Part shown: positions 44,330 through 53,056 of the stretch, piece after piece
Layout of the letters: each line of letters begins with the position of its first letter
Numbering within the stretch: position 1 is the stretch's first letter
From: Gilvirhabdus luticola
GTDB lineage: Bacteria > Bacteroidota > Bacteroidia > Flavobacteriales > Flavobacteriaceae
Length of the DNA stretch: 64,000 bases
Assembly: GCF_032583975.1 (NCBI RefSeq)
Contig: NZ_JAWHTF010000010.1
Reading direction: 5' to 3' (one strand)
Position numbers and translations under genes: made by a program
The notes under the pieces: generated by a model
Database searches by the model: none
Seen by the model: only the letters and a program-made list of their open reading frames with translations
Told to the model about the DNA's origin: nothing

Positions 44330-45046
44330 ATGAGTAATAATTTAGGCAAACTATATCTAATTCCTACACGTTTAGGCGATAATCCTCCTTTAGAAGTGCT
44401 TCCTATTTCTGTAAAAAAAATAATTGAGCGAATAGATTATTACATTGTAGAGAATGAAAAATCTGCAAGAGCATTTATAAAAAAAGTACATTCCAGAAAG
44501 TCTCAATCTTCATTAAATTTATTTAAGTTAAATAAATTTACAGATGTTTTAGATCTTCCAAAGTTTTTAGAACCATGTGCTAATGGTGAAGATGTAGGTT
44601 TACTATCGGAAGCAGGTTGTCCAGGAATAGCTGATCCAGGAGCAGATATTGTTAACATTGCACATCAAAAAGATATAAAAGTTATTCCTCTAGTTGGACC
44701 TTCTTCTATCCTTTTGGCTATGATGGCTTCTGGCATGAATGGCCAAAATTTTGCTTTCAATGGTTATTTACCAATAGATATACAAGATAAAAGGAAAGAA
44801 CTCAAACGATTAGAGCGACTTTCTTTTGATAATAATCAATCGCAAATTTTTATTGAAACTCCATATAGAAATAACAAAATGCTTGAAGACCTTTGCAATA
44901 TTTTGGATCAAAACACCAAAATATGTGTTGCTACAGACATTACTCTATCTTCAGAATTTATAAAAACAAGAACAGCAATTGAATGGCAAAAAAATATTGT
45001 AGACCTACATAAGAGACCTACAATATTTATAATTCATAAATATTAA
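44330..45046 (+). CDS. SAM-dependent methyltransferase, RsmI-like (tetrapyrrole methylase fold)
   Basis: 238 residues. The N-terminus GKLYLIPTRLGDNPPLEVLP, the GEDVGLLSEAGCPGIADPG motif and VIPLVGPSSILLAMMASG are the conserved segments of the RsmI/YraL family. That family 2'-O-methylates C1402 of 16S rRNA. The N-terminal GTPIGN motif of RsmI is replaced here by TRLGDNP, which marks the second RsmI-like paralogue seen in Bacteroidota. The activity is therefore uncertain: methyltransferase yes, target not proven. It follows the sugar dehydrogenase gene by two bases. Confidence 0.88.
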   Translation: MSNNLGKLYLIPTRLGDNPPLEVLPISVKKIIERIDYYIVENEKSARAFIKKVHSRKSQSSLNLFKLNKFTDVLDLPKFLEPCANGEDVGLLSEAGCPGIADPGADIVNIAHQKDIKVIPLVGPSSILLAMMASGMNGQNFAFNGYLPIDIQDKRKELKRLERLSFDNNQSQIFIETPYRNNKMLEDLCNILDQNTKICVATDITLSSEFIKTRTAIEWQKNIVDLHKRPTIFIIHKY

Positions 45047-45060
45047 ATATTTCTTAGCTT

Positions 45061-45807
45061 TTAGATTGTTGTAGCTTTTGCAAATCTGTTAGGTTTAGCA
45101 AAAGATGTATCGTAACCAGAAAACTTTTTCATATAATATTGTATGCTCGTTCCATAACCATCTGTAAAACCAACAGCGCCATAACTTCTTAAGTATTTTT
45201 TTACACTACCAGCTCCTGCTAAATGAGCAGCAGCCAAAATACCAGACTCGGTAACAACAACACCATTGATACGCTTACCAACAAATTGTTTGATATCCCG
45301 TCTTAAAATCCATTTATTACGCTCCAAATTAGCTATAAACGCTTTTTCTTGAAGTTCTGGATTATTTAAAAATAAGTTAGGATTATTAATGCCAATCATT
45401 TTTAATGTTTCTTTTCCAAACTGATATTTTCCTAAATAACCAAAAGTGTTTACAGTAAAGTAGTCTCCTCCAGATTCCTTAAAGGCTAAAGCCTCTTTAA
45501 AACCAATAAAGCATTTATTTAAATAAGGAGAATAGGCTGTATTAGGCTCAATAAATGATACGGAATTATCGGCTAAATCTTCACCTTGAGAAACCGTATA
45601 ATTTAACATCATTCCTTTAGTCGAGTATTTGCTCAAATCAATCGATTCATCTTTAGAAAACGAAACAAACAATAATGAATAATATATTGTAAGCGATAGG
45701 GCAAAAAAACTTGCAATATTTTTTATCATAATCTTTAAAATTTCTTCAGCATTTTTACTAGAAATATGCTTGAAAATTTGAGCCGGCAAAATTATAATTT
45801 TTTTCAA
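45061..45807 (-). CDS. Membrane-anchored lysozyme-like (transglycosylase-type) protein
   Basis: 248 residues from 45807, or 222 from the ATG at 45729, which places a transmembrane helix at the start (IASFFALSLTIYYSLLFVSF). The extracytoplasmic part has a lysozyme-like motif: FKEALAFKESGGDYFTVN with the putative catalytic Glu, GYLGKYQFGKETLKMIG, then SGILAAAHLAGAGSVKKYL. Together these match GH23-type fold landmarks. It likely cleaves or binds peptidoglycan. Which start is used is open; the longer N-terminus would be cytoplasmic. It is 32 bases from the DUF2279 gene in the same direction. Confidence 0.75.
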   Translation of the reverse strand: MKKIIILPAQIFKHISSKNAEEILKIMIKNIASFFALSLTIYYSLLFVSFSKDESIDLSKYSTKGMMLNYTVSQGEDLADNSVSFIEPNTAYSPYLNKCFIGFKEALAFKESGGDYFTVNTFGYLGKYQFGKETLKMIGINNPNLFLNNPELQEKAFIANLERNKWILRRDIKQFVGKRINGVVVTESGILAAAHLAGAGSVKKYLRSYGAVGFTDGYGTSIQYYMKKFSGYDTSFAKPNRFAKATTI

Positions 45808-45839
45808 TTATTTCAAAATTACTCGTTTAAGTGATCTTT

Positions 45840-46754
45840 TTAATAGTAGAATAGATGAAATGCAACCCTATTTTTATTAAATTCAATGGTAGGAAATGGG
45901 ACTTTAAATACGTTTAAAACATCTAAAATGGATCTCAGAAGGTGCGAATTTGTTTTGATCTTTGTTAGGTCGATATCTAGACTTAAATAATACTGTCTAA
46001 CCCTATCGCTATCTTCAATTAGCTCATTATCAGAATTTTCAATTCCATACAACATACCTTCAGCTCCATAGCCTACGGCAACATTAAGCCATTTTGGCAA
46101 TTTTGCTTCTTTAAAAAACGAATGAATATTGGCACTTAACCAGTATGTTTGCCCGTTATAGTCTTTTAAAACCTGCTCTGAAAAGGAATCTCCTAGTTTT
46201 TCTGGGTTCATAGAAGCATATTTTGTTTGATGAAATGAGTATTTTAAGGCAATTCTTTGCTCTTCCCACAATAATTCTTGAGAAATATAGAGTCCTGTAC
46301 CTACTGCATTGGCAGCAATATCTCCCCATGAAAATCCCCATTCTTCAGAAAACCCATCGAGTACTTCAATAGTAGTCAAAAATACAAAACCCAGAGTGCC
46401 ACCATAAATAAGTTGTTCTTTTTTATCAACACCGCTCCAATTCAGAATATTTGCTCCAAATCTTCCCAATTGATAAGACGTGAAAACATGTCCAAACTTA
46501 TCTATCTGAAGCCATTCTTCGTTATCATTAAGCACATGAAATTTTGATCTTGGATAATCGTTGTACCAAAGTTCATTTAAACCTATTAATGTTATTCCAG
46601 CCAAAGTGGCTTCGGTAATAACAACAGCATTGCGTCTAGGCTTATTTAAAGTGTCACTTGGTTTTAAAAAATTGTTGATTTTTGATTGTGAAAACGTACT
46701 CAAACAAAAAAAAATAAATAAAAAGAAACAAATACAGTATTTACGATATTGCAT
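45840..46754 (-). CDS. DUF2279 (YfiM-like) family protein
   Basis: 304 residues from the ATG at 46754 (an in-frame upstream ATG at 46784 is less likely because 46754 exposes the signal peptide CICFFLFIFFCLSTFSQ). The DUF2279 core has EATLAGITLIGLNELWYNDYP, DKFGHVFTSYQLGRFG and FSEEWGFSWGDIAANAVG. It is a predicted inner- or outer-membrane-associated protein with several short hydrophobic segments; function unknown. The start overlaps the mltG stop (TAATG), so the two are translationally coupled. Confidence 0.85.
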   Translation of the reverse strand: MQYRKYCICFFLFIFFCLSTFSQSKINNFLKPSDTLNKPRRNAVVITEATLAGITLIGLNELWYNDYPRSKFHVLNDNEEWLQIDKFGHVFTSYQLGRFGANILNWSGVDKKEQLIYGGTLGFVFLTTIEVLDGFSEEWGFSWGDIAANAVGTGLYISQELLWEEQRIALKYSFHQTKYASMNPEKLGDSFSEQVLKDYNGQTYWLSANIHSFFKEAKLPKWLNVAVGYGAEGMLYGIENSDNELIEDSDRVRQYYLSLDIDLTKIKTNSHLLRSILDVLNVFKVPFPTIEFNKNRVAFHLFYY

Positions 46755-47797
46755 TATCTTTTTATTCCTTGCTTGTTTATCCAATTCACATACTCCTGTC
46801 TATTTCTATTATGTTGTGATAAGGTCTTTGCAAATTTGTGATATCCAAAACGATTTATATCAACAACAAAATAGTAATAGTCATGTTTTTCATAATTTAA
46901 AACTGCATCTATAGCAGAAATGTCCGGCATGGTAATTAAACCTGGTGGAAGGCCAGCATACTTGTAAGTATTGTAAGGCGAATCGAGTTCTAAATCTTTA
47001 AATAAAACCCGTTTAATAATCTGATTGAAATTTCCACTTTTTTCTTTAATAGCAAAGATAACCGTTGGATCGGCTTGTAAAGGCATACCTCTTTTCAATC
47101 TGTTGATGTAAACACCTGCCACTCGTGGTCTTTCTTCTGCTTTTGAAGTTTCTTTTTGTACAATAGAAGCTAAAGTAATCACCTCTTTTGGTGATAAATT
47201 AATGCTTTTAGCTTTTTGCAATCTATTTTCATTCCAGAATTTATGATATTCTGTGAGCATACGATCTCTAAATTTTTCAGCAGAAGTATTCCAGAAAAAT
47301 TCATAACTATTTGGAATAAACATACCTAAAGCAGTTTTTTTATTAAAACTGTTGGCTTCTAAAAATGTAGAGTCTAACATTGAAGCAAGAATAGAGACAC
47401 TATCGGCTTCTAATTGATTAGAGATACGTCCAGCTAAATCTTCTAAAGTTTCCTGATTATTAAAAGAAAGCTGGATTGGAATATTATTACTTCTAATGGA
47501 GTTAATAATGTCATTATTGTTCATTCCTTTTTTAATGACATATCGTCCAGCTTTTATATTGGATACATATTGCTTCCTATTTGCCAGAGCATCAAATGCA
47601 TCCATATCTTTTAATAACGGAAAAAGAATTTCTCTTACATCGTGATAATTGGAGTTTGTTCGTATGTAAATGTAGGCTTCATCATTAGTAAAGGCTGTAT
47701 TGTCTACAAACATTGTACTGTAAACAAAATAGGCGAAATAAGCAGCGGCAACTAAACCTAGTAGTGCAATAGCAACAATAATCTTTTTGATATACAT
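46754..47797 (-). CDS. mltG: Endolytic peptidoglycan transglycosylase MltG
   Basis: 347 residues. A single N-terminal helix (IIVAIALLGLVAAAYFAYFVYS) is followed by a LysM-like subdomain (IKKGMNNNDIINSIRSNNIPIQ) and the YceG/MltG catalytic domain. The catalytic Glu lies in TLASIVQKETSKAEERPRVAGV-type sequence, with PLQADPTVIFA, SPYNTYKYAGLPPGLI-like and YYFVVDINRFGYHKF motifs. It is thought to release nascent glycan strands at the inner membrane. It lies in the dapF-GNAT-mltG-DUF2279 block that links diaminopimelate supply to wall synthesis. Confidence 0.95.
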   Translation of the reverse strand: MYIKKIIVAIALLGLVAAAYFAYFVYSTMFVDNTAFTNDEAYIYIRTNSNYHDVREILFPLLKDMDAFDALANRKQYVSNIKAGRYVIKKGMNNNDIINSIRSNNIPIQLSFNNQETLEDLAGRISNQLEADSVSILASMLDSTFLEANSFNKKTALGMFIPNSYEFFWNTSAEKFRDRMLTEYHKFWNENRLQKAKSINLSPKEVITLASIVQKETSKAEERPRVAGVYINRLKRGMPLQADPTVIFAIKEKSGNFNQIIKRVLFKDLELDSPYNTYKYAGLPPGLITMPDISAIDAVLNYEKHDYYYFVVDINRFGYHKFAKTLSQHNRNRQEYVNWINKQGIKR

Positions 47798-48322
47798 TTA
47801 CTTGTTAATACGTTGAAATAAATATTCGTTTTTAAATGATTTGTTAGAAAAGTTCCAATCTTTTTTCAAACCCCCTTCTTCAAAATTTTGACTCTTAAAA
47901 AGCTTGATACTAGCTTCATTATTTTCAGCAATATTACAGTACACCTGATGTAAGTTTAAACGACTAAAACCATAATTAACCAATAACTCTAAAGCTTCAG
48001 CTCCATAACCTTTGCCTCTATCTTCAGATTTTTTGATTATAATTCCTATTCCTGCTCTTTTGTTTTTAAAATCAAAGTCAAAAAAATCTATTAAACCCAA
48101 TGGTTCATCTTTATAACTAGAAATCATTAATCTTAATTGTTTGACTTCATAAATATCTTTATGGGCATTTTCTAAATACTGCTTAATCACATATCTGGAA
48201 TATGGAGTTTGTGTTGAGCTTAATTCCCAGAAATCTTCATCATTCTCAATTTTAAAGATAAAATCCAAATCTTCAGGTTCTAAAGCTCTTAAGTAGATAT
48301 GTTTTCCTTTTAATGTTACCAT
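47798..48322 (-). CDS. RimJ/RimL-type GNAT N-acetyltransferase
   Basis: 174 residues. The N-terminus VTLKGKHIYLRALEPEDLDFIF is the RimJ/L-type signature. Acetyl-CoA binding is at IIIKKSEDRGKGYGAEALELL (R-G-K-G-Y-G), followed by LNLHQVYCNIAENNEASIKLFKSQNF. Such enzymes acetylate ribosomal protein N-termini, spermidine or other amines. Its start overlaps the dapF stop by seven bases, and it ends one base before mltG. It is encoded between two cell-wall genes, but a wall role is unproven. Confidence 0.92.
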   Translation of the reverse strand: MVTLKGKHIYLRALEPEDLDFIFKIENDEDFWELSSTQTPYSRYVIKQYLENAHKDIYEVKQLRLMISSYKDEPLGLIDFFDFDFKNKRAGIGIIIKKSEDRGKGYGAEALELLVNYGFSRLNLHQVYCNIAENNEASIKLFKSQNFEEGGLKKDWNFSNKSFKNEYLFQRINK

Positions 48323-49095
48323 GAAACTTCACCTTTATAAACAAATTCTGCTGGACCAATTAACCAAACATTGTTATAAGCTCCTTTGTTTTCATCAAAA
48401 GACACTTTTAAGCTGCCTCCAGGTGTAAGTAAAGTAATTAGATTCTTTTCTGTTTCTCCAATATAATGCATCGCAATCGCTACTGCCGTAACACCAGTAC
48501 CACAGGATAGTGTTTCATCTTCAACACCTCTTTCATATGTTCTAACAGAATAATTGTCAGTGTCTATTGCTTCGACAAAATTAACATTAACACCTTCTTT
48601 TTTATACAAATTACTAAACCTAATTGTTGATCCTTCAGTTTTTATATCTAAATGCTTTAGGTTTTCTTGAAATTGAACATGATGTGGAGATCCTGTATCT
48701 AAAAAAACAAAGTCATCATTCATTTGAATACCTTGAACATTATGCATTTGTAGCTTCACCAAACCATCTTCAATAATTGCTTTATGCAAACCATCAACAG
48801 CTTCAAAAGTGGCTTCTGCTTTTACAATCCCTAAATATTTTGCAAATGCAACAATACAGCGACCACCATTTCCACACATGGTACTTTCGTTACCATCAGC
48901 ATTATAATACACCATCTTAAAATCGGCAGAATTATGATTTTCCAACAAAATTAAGCCGTCAGCTCCAATGCCAAAACGTCTGTCACATAATCGTTTAATG
49001 AGTTTGGTATTGTTTTTGTCAAAAATATCTTGACGATTATCAATAATCACAAAGTCATTTCCAGTTCCTTGATATTTATAAAAAGTATGCATCAT
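48316..49095 (-). CDS. dapF: Diaminopimelate epimerase
   Basis: About 259 residues from ATG 49095 (adjacent ATG 49092 is equally possible; an open frame continues to 49107). The enzyme converts LL- to meso-diaminopimelate. Both catalytic cysteines are in their motifs: STMCGNGGRC and LSCGTGVTA. The N-terminal FYKYQGTGNDFVIID is also conserved. meso-DAP feeds lysine and peptidoglycan, in keeping with mltG downstream. dapA lies 16 kb away. The region between this gene and divergent htrA carries the GTTAA repeats that face htrA. Confidence 0.96.
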   Translation of the reverse strand: MMHTFYKYQGTGNDFVIIDNRQDIFDKNNTKLIKRLCDRRFGIGADGLILLENHNSADFKMVYYNADGNESTMCGNGGRCIVAFAKYLGIVKAEATFEAVDGLHKAIIEDGLVKLQMHNVQGIQMNDDFVFLDTGSPHHVQFQENLKHLDIKTEGSTIRFSNLYKKEGVNVNFVEAIDTDNYSVRTYERGVEDETLSCGTGVTAVAIAMHYIGETEKNLITLLTPGGSLKVSFDENKGAYNNVWLIGPAEFVYKGEVSW

Positions 49096-49137
49096 AACAA
49101 AGCACAAATATATAAATATTAAACTGGATTATGGGTT

Positions 49138-49177
49138 GTTAAATCATCGTTAAAGTTGATGTTAAATAGTCGTTAAA
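49138..49177 (+). promoter_or_regulatory. Phased GTTAAA/T array upstream of htrA
   Basis: Four GTTAAA/T copies start at 49138, 49149, 49161 and 49172, giving intervals of 11, 12 and 11 bases (one helical turn each). They lie 41 bases upstream of a perfect -7 box that has no -33 TTG. This is the clearest of three such arrays in the window and fits tandem binding of an OmpR-family activator. Confidence 0.55.
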
Positions 49178-49218
49178 GTAAATATGAAAATTCAATAAAT
49201 ATTTAATTTTAATCGTTA

Positions 49219-49226
49219 TAATTTTG
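49219..49226 (+). promoter_or_regulatory. -7 promoter element TAATTTTG for htrA
   Basis: A perfect TAnnTTTG 20 bases before the ATG at 49247. The -33 region (about 49195-49200) reads as A/T-rich sequence without TTG, so an upstream activator bound to the GTTAA array would be needed for strong use. Confidence 0.55.
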
Positions 49227-49246
49227 AACTTAAACTGTTTTACATT

Positions 49247-50650
49247 ATGAAAAAGATTTTTGGATTAGTACTTGTTTCAGCATTAGGTGGAATTTTAACT
49301 TTAAGTGCTTACAAGATTTTTTTAGAACCTAAAAGCGATATGGTCGTCGCAACAACTGAACAACCAACTTTTTTGCCAACAAACCATACGGTTAGTAACA
49401 TATACGATACAGCCGTTCCGAGCAATTTTGTAGAGGCAGCAGAAAAAGCCGTACATTCAGTAGTACATGTTAAGAACACAGCTATTGTGGGCAGTCCAAC
49501 GACATTACAAGATCTGCTATTTGGTAGAAGTTCACAAAGGCAGCAAATAGGAACAGGCTCTGGTGTAATTGTTTCACCAGATGGATATATTATCACTAAC
49601 AATCATGTTATAAATGGTTCTCAAGCACTTTCCGTAACACTTAATAATAATAAAACATATAATGCCGAAATTATTGGATCCGATGCCAAAACAGATATTG
49701 CGCTACTAAAAATTGTAGCGGATGAAGATTTAGAATATGCTACTTTTGGAGATTCAGATCAGGCCAAAATCGGTGAATGGGTTCTAGCAGTCGGTAATCC
49801 TTTCAATCTTACATCTACAGTAACAGCTGGTATTATTAGTGCAAAATCTCGCGATTTAAGCGGTTCTAGTTATCAATCTTTTATTCAAACAGATGCCGCT
49901 GTAAATCCAGGCAATTCGGGTGGTGCTTTAGTAAATACAAAAGGAGAACTTATTGGAATTAATACTGCTATTACTTCTCAAACAGGTTCATATATCGGTT
50001 ATTCTTTTGCAGTGCCAAGCAACATTGCTAGAAAAGTTATAGAAGACATTATGGAGTATGGTAATGTACAAAACGGTATTCTAGGAGTTACAGGTGGATC
50101 ACTCAATAGTAAATCCGCTGAAGAGCTTGATATTAATACTACTGAAGGTTTTTATGTAAGTGAAGTTGTAGAAGACTCTGGTGCAGACAAGGCTGGTGTT
50201 AAAAGTGGTGATATCATTACCAAAATAGATAATGTAAAAATTTCAAAGTTTGCTGATTTAAGAGGCTATCTAGGTACGAAAAGACCAGAAGATGTTGTTA
50301 AAGTTTCTGTACTACGAAATGGAGATATTAAAGTATTGCCTGTAAAACTCTCGAGAAATGAAACTGTTTTCGTTCCAGTTATAGGAGTTCTGAAAAATGC
50401 TAATAAAAATGAACTTAAAAAATTTGGTGTAAATAATGGTCTTAAAATATCTAGGTTAAGCGACCGTTATAAAGATTATTGGAAGAACAACGGTATAAAA
50501 GAAGGTTGCATTATTACAGCAATTAACGACGTTAAAGTAAAATCTGTAGATGATGTTGAACAGATTATGAGCGGTAGAAGCGATTATGAGCCATTAAGAA
50601 TTGACCTTATCAATTTAAATGGCGAAAAAGAGCGATACAATTTCAAGTAG
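49247..50650 (+). CDS. Periplasmic serine protease, HtrA/DegP family
   Basis: 467 residues. A signal/anchor helix (FGLVLVSALGGILTLSAYKIF) is followed by a trypsin-like domain with triad H120 (ITNNHVI), D150 (DAKTDIALLKI) and S224 (NPGNSGGAL), then two PDZ domains (about 275-365 and 385-467; GILGVTGG..., VVEDSGADKAGVKSGDIITKI). It degrades or refolds misfolded envelope proteins. In many bacteria degP/htrA belongs to an envelope-stress regulon; here the phased GTTAA array upstream suggests control by the RprXY-like system. It ends before a strong terminator. Confidence 0.96.
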   Translation: MKKIFGLVLVSALGGILTLSAYKIFLEPKSDMVVATTEQPTFLPTNHTVSNIYDTAVPSNFVEAAEKAVHSVVHVKNTAIVGSPTTLQDLLFGRSSQRQQIGTGSGVIVSPDGYIITNNHVINGSQALSVTLNNNKTYNAEIIGSDAKTDIALLKIVADEDLEYATFGDSDQAKIGEWVLAVGNPFNLTSTVTAGIISAKSRDLSGSSYQSFIQTDAAVNPGNSGGALVNTKGELIGINTAITSQTGSYIGYSFAVPSNIARKVIEDIMEYGNVQNGILGVTGGSLNSKSAEELDINTTEGFYVSEVVEDSGADKAGVKSGDIITKIDNVKISKFADLRGYLGTKRPEDVVKVSVLRNGDIKVLPVKLSRNETVFVPVIGVLKNANKNELKKFGVNNGLKISRLSDRYKDYWKNNGIKEGCIITAINDVKVKSVDDVEQIMSGRSDYEPLRIDLINLNGEKERYNFK

Positions 50651-50680
50651 TTTAGCTTGATTATTCTTGTTACAATTACT

Positions 50681-50714
50681 TAACCCTCTAATTAAAATTA
50701 GAGGGTTTTTTTTG
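50681..50714 (+). terminator. Rho-independent terminator after htrA
   Basis: The inverted repeat AACCCTCTAATT/AATTAGAGGGTT has a two-base loop and is followed by a run of eight Ts. It separates htrA from gap. Confidence 0.92.
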
Positions 50715-50747
50715 TTAAAATTGTTTACGAAAACGTTTGAAATAAAC

Positions 50748-50755
50748 TAATTTTG
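50748..50755 (+). promoter_or_regulatory. -7 promoter element TAATTTTG for gap
   Basis: A perfect TAnnTTTG 34 bases before ATG 50790, just downstream of the htrA terminator. TTG at 50721 is spaced 24 bases, slightly longer than usual. Confidence 0.5.
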
Positions 50756-50789
50756 CGCAAAATTTAACAACGCAAAACATTATCAGCAA

Positions 50790-52238
50790 ATGAGTTTTAA
50801 TACAACTTATGAAAAAGAGTTGGCTTTTCAAGCTGACAGAAGAAGAGCAACGGTAGAATTTATAAAAATTGTGAGTGATTTGTGGTATGACAAATCAATT
50901 GAGTTAGTTCTTTTCAGAAATCAATTGATCGACAGAAATGTAAGTCAGATTTTGAACCTTCATGCTTATGCTGGCGAATTTGTTCAAAAACCAATTTCAA
51001 TTTTTGATTCGGTAGAAATTGCTCAAGCCATCAAAACATTAGATGTTCCGCCTGCAAAATTGGATATTGGTAAACTTACCTATGAATATCATATTGAAGA
51101 TAAGAAATATGGCAATGCCACATCCTTTGTAGCTAACAAACTTAAAGATGCTAATAAGAATGGTACAATAGAACCAAAAGATGTAATTCTTTATGGTTTT
51201 GGTAGAATTGGTAGATTGGTTGCTCGTGAATTAATGACTAGAACAGGCAAAGGCAGTCAACTACGATTAAGAGCTATTGTAACTCGTGGTGAAATAAATG
51301 AGACCATTTTAGAAAAGAGAGCTTCCCTTTTAAGAAATGATTCCGTGCATGGTGAATTTCCAGGAACCGTTATTGCAGACCTTAAAAACAGTGCATTAAT
51401 CTTAAGTGGTACTACAGTAAAAATGATTTCTGCTAATGCTCCCGAAGATATTGATTACACAAAATTTGGTATCAATAATGCTTTAGTTATAGATAATACT
51501 GGAGCCTTTAGAGATGAAGAGGCATTAAAAAGACATTTAGCATCAAAAGGGGTTGAAAAAGTATTACTAACTGCTCCTGGAAAAGGAATTCCAAATATTG
51601 TTCATGGCGTTAATCACAATGAGTATAATCCTGATAAAGTCAATATTTTTTCGGCAGCATCATGTACTACAAATGCCATCACCCCAATTTTGAAAGCCGT
51701 TGAAGATTCTTTTGGAGTAAAAAACGGGCATTTAGAAACTATTCACGCCTACACAAATGATCAAAATTTGGTGGACAACTTTCACAAAAAATATCGTCGT
51801 GGTAGAGCTGCAGCATTAAATATGGTGATAACAGAAACAGGTGCTGGCAGAGCTGTGGCAAAGGCCTTACCAAGTTTAGAAGGCAAACTAACATCTAATG
51901 CCATTAGAGTTCCTGTTCCAAATGGTTCTTTGGCTATTTTAAATTTGGAACTTGAAAATTCTACTTCTTTAGAAGGTTTTAATACCATTATAAAAAAGTA
52001 TGCCCTGGAAGGTGATTTGGTTGAACAGATAAAATTCGAATTGAGTGACGAGCTTGTATCAAGTGATATTGTTGGTAGTTCGGCACCTTCAATTTATGAC
52101 AGTAAAGCAACAATAGTGTCTAATAATGGTAAGAATGTTGTACTATATATTTGGTATGATAATGAATATGGCTACAGCCATCAAGTTATCCGATTGGCAA
52201 AATATATCGCCAAAGTAAGACGTTATACATACTATTAG
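50790..52238 (+). CDS. gap: Glyceraldehyde-3-phosphate dehydrogenase, long form
   Basis: 482 residues, about 140 longer than ordinary GAPDH. The extra ~130 residues form an N-terminal helical extension (LAFQADRRRATVEFIKIVSD) characteristic of a Bacteroidota GAPDH group. The NAD-binding motif is GFGRIGR (136-142), the catalytic Cys is C292 in SAASCTTNAITP, and the catalytic His follows in HAYTNDQ. The C-terminal WYDNEYGYSHQVIRL is intact. It carries out the oxidative or reductive triose-phosphate step; direction and cofactor preference are not decided here. Its own terminator follows. Confidence 0.96.
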   Translation: MSFNTTYEKELAFQADRRRATVEFIKIVSDLWYDKSIELVLFRNQLIDRNVSQILNLHAYAGEFVQKPISIFDSVEIAQAIKTLDVPPAKLDIGKLTYEYHIEDKKYGNATSFVANKLKDANKNGTIEPKDVILYGFGRIGRLVARELMTRTGKGSQLRLRAIVTRGEINETILEKRASLLRNDSVHGEFPGTVIADLKNSALILSGTTVKMISANAPEDIDYTKFGINNALVIDNTGAFRDEEALKRHLASKGVEKVLLTAPGKGIPNIVHGVNHNEYNPDKVNIFSAASCTTNAITPILKAVEDSFGVKNGHLETIHAYTNDQNLVDNFHKKYRRGRAAALNMVITETGAGRAVAKALPSLEGKLTSNAIRVPVPNGSLAILNLELENSTSLEGFNTIIKKYALEGDLVEQIKFELSDELVSSDIVGSSAPSIYDSKATIVSNNGKNVVLYIWYDNEYGYSHQVIRLAKYIAKVRRYTYY

Positions 52239-52280
52239 TAAACAATAATCTAAAGCATTATTCTTTGCGTATATAAATTG

Positions 52281-52305
52281 GCCTCAATAAAAAGAGGCTT
52301 TTTAT
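52281..52305 (+). terminator. Rho-independent terminator after gap
   Basis: GCCTC/GAGGC stem with an eight-base A-rich loop, followed by TTTTTATT. Confidence 0.75.
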
Positions 52306-52376
52306 TGAATTAAACTATATAAGTAAACATTATTTTATAAATTCGTAAAAACATATTCAACCAAAAAAACTCCCGA

Positions 52377-53000
52377 ATGAATCAATTTAAATTTATTGCA
52401 TTAATCTTTTTAATATTAATTAGTTCTGTAAATACCTACGCACAATCAAATCAAGAACCAAGTCAGGAAGAAGAAACACTTTCTTTAAATAGCGGAAGCA
52501 TTGATAATCAATTTGAATTTATTATTCGACGTTCAAACAGGTATCAAGATTACAAGGTTGTAAAAACCAACTGGTTGTATACTTTGAAATCTCATGTAAT
52601 AGACTCACTTAAAGCTGTTCATGATGAACTTGACAGTACAAATTTAGTTGTTTCAGAACAGCAAAAAGAAATAAACGATTTAAAGGCTAACTTATCTACA
52701 ACACAAACATCGCTAGATGCCACTAATAAGGAAAAAGATAGTATGACTTTGTTTGGTATGCAAATGAGTAAATCGGGTTACAATATGCTCATGTGGGTTA
52801 TAATTGCTGGTTTATTGGCTCTTCTGGTATTTTTTATTTACAAGTTTAAAAATAGCAACTCTGTTACAAAACAAGCTAAAAATGCTCTTGCAGAAATCGA
52901 AGAAGAATTTGAAGAACATAGAAAAGTTGCACTTGAAAGAGAACAAAAAGTAAGGCGCCAACTTCAAGACGAAATCAACAAACAAAAAACTTCGAATTAA
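52377..53000 (+). CDS. Secreted/membrane coiled-coil protein (not a tRNA methyltransferase)
   Basis: 207 residues. A signal peptide (about 1-22, SSVNTYAQ) is followed by a periplasmic part with DNQFEFIIRRSNRYQDYKVVK, a coiled coil (about 75-120: DELDSTNLVVSEQQKEIND), one transmembrane helix (YNMLMWVIIAGLLALLVFFIYKF, split by context) and a C-terminal cytoplasmic charged helix (EEFEEHRKVALEREQKVRR). Homologues are sometimes labelled tRNA (guanine-N1)-methyltransferase in databases, by contamination from the nearby trmD. No SPOUT knot or SAM motif exists here. The function is unknown. Confidence 0.85.
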   Translation: MNQFKFIALIFLILISSVNTYAQSNQEPSQEEETLSLNSGSIDNQFEFIIRRSNRYQDYKVVKTNWLYTLKSHVIDSLKAVHDELDSTNLVVSEQQKEINDLKANLSTTQTSLDATNKEKDSMTLFGMQMSKSGYNMLMWVIIAGLLALLVFFIYKFKNSNSVTKQAKNALAEIEEEFEEHRKVALEREQKVRRQLQDEINKQKTSN

Positions 53001-53020
53001 AAATCCTATTTAAATAATTT

Positions 53021-53055
53021 AAAAATCTGTAATTTCACTTACAGATTTTTTTTAT
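53021..53055 (+). terminator. Rho-independent terminator
   Basis: AAAAATCTGTAA/TTACAGATTTTT pairs with loop TTTCAC, followed by TTTATTTTG. It closes the coiled-coil protein gene. The T-run runs into the next gene's TTG start. Confidence 0.85.
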
Positions 53056-53056
53056 T

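Noticed and set aside
52377..53000. tRNA (guanine-N1)-methyltransferase
   Set aside because: No SPOUT or SAM motif; the protein is secreted or membrane-bound with a coiled coil. The true TrmD is at 54744.
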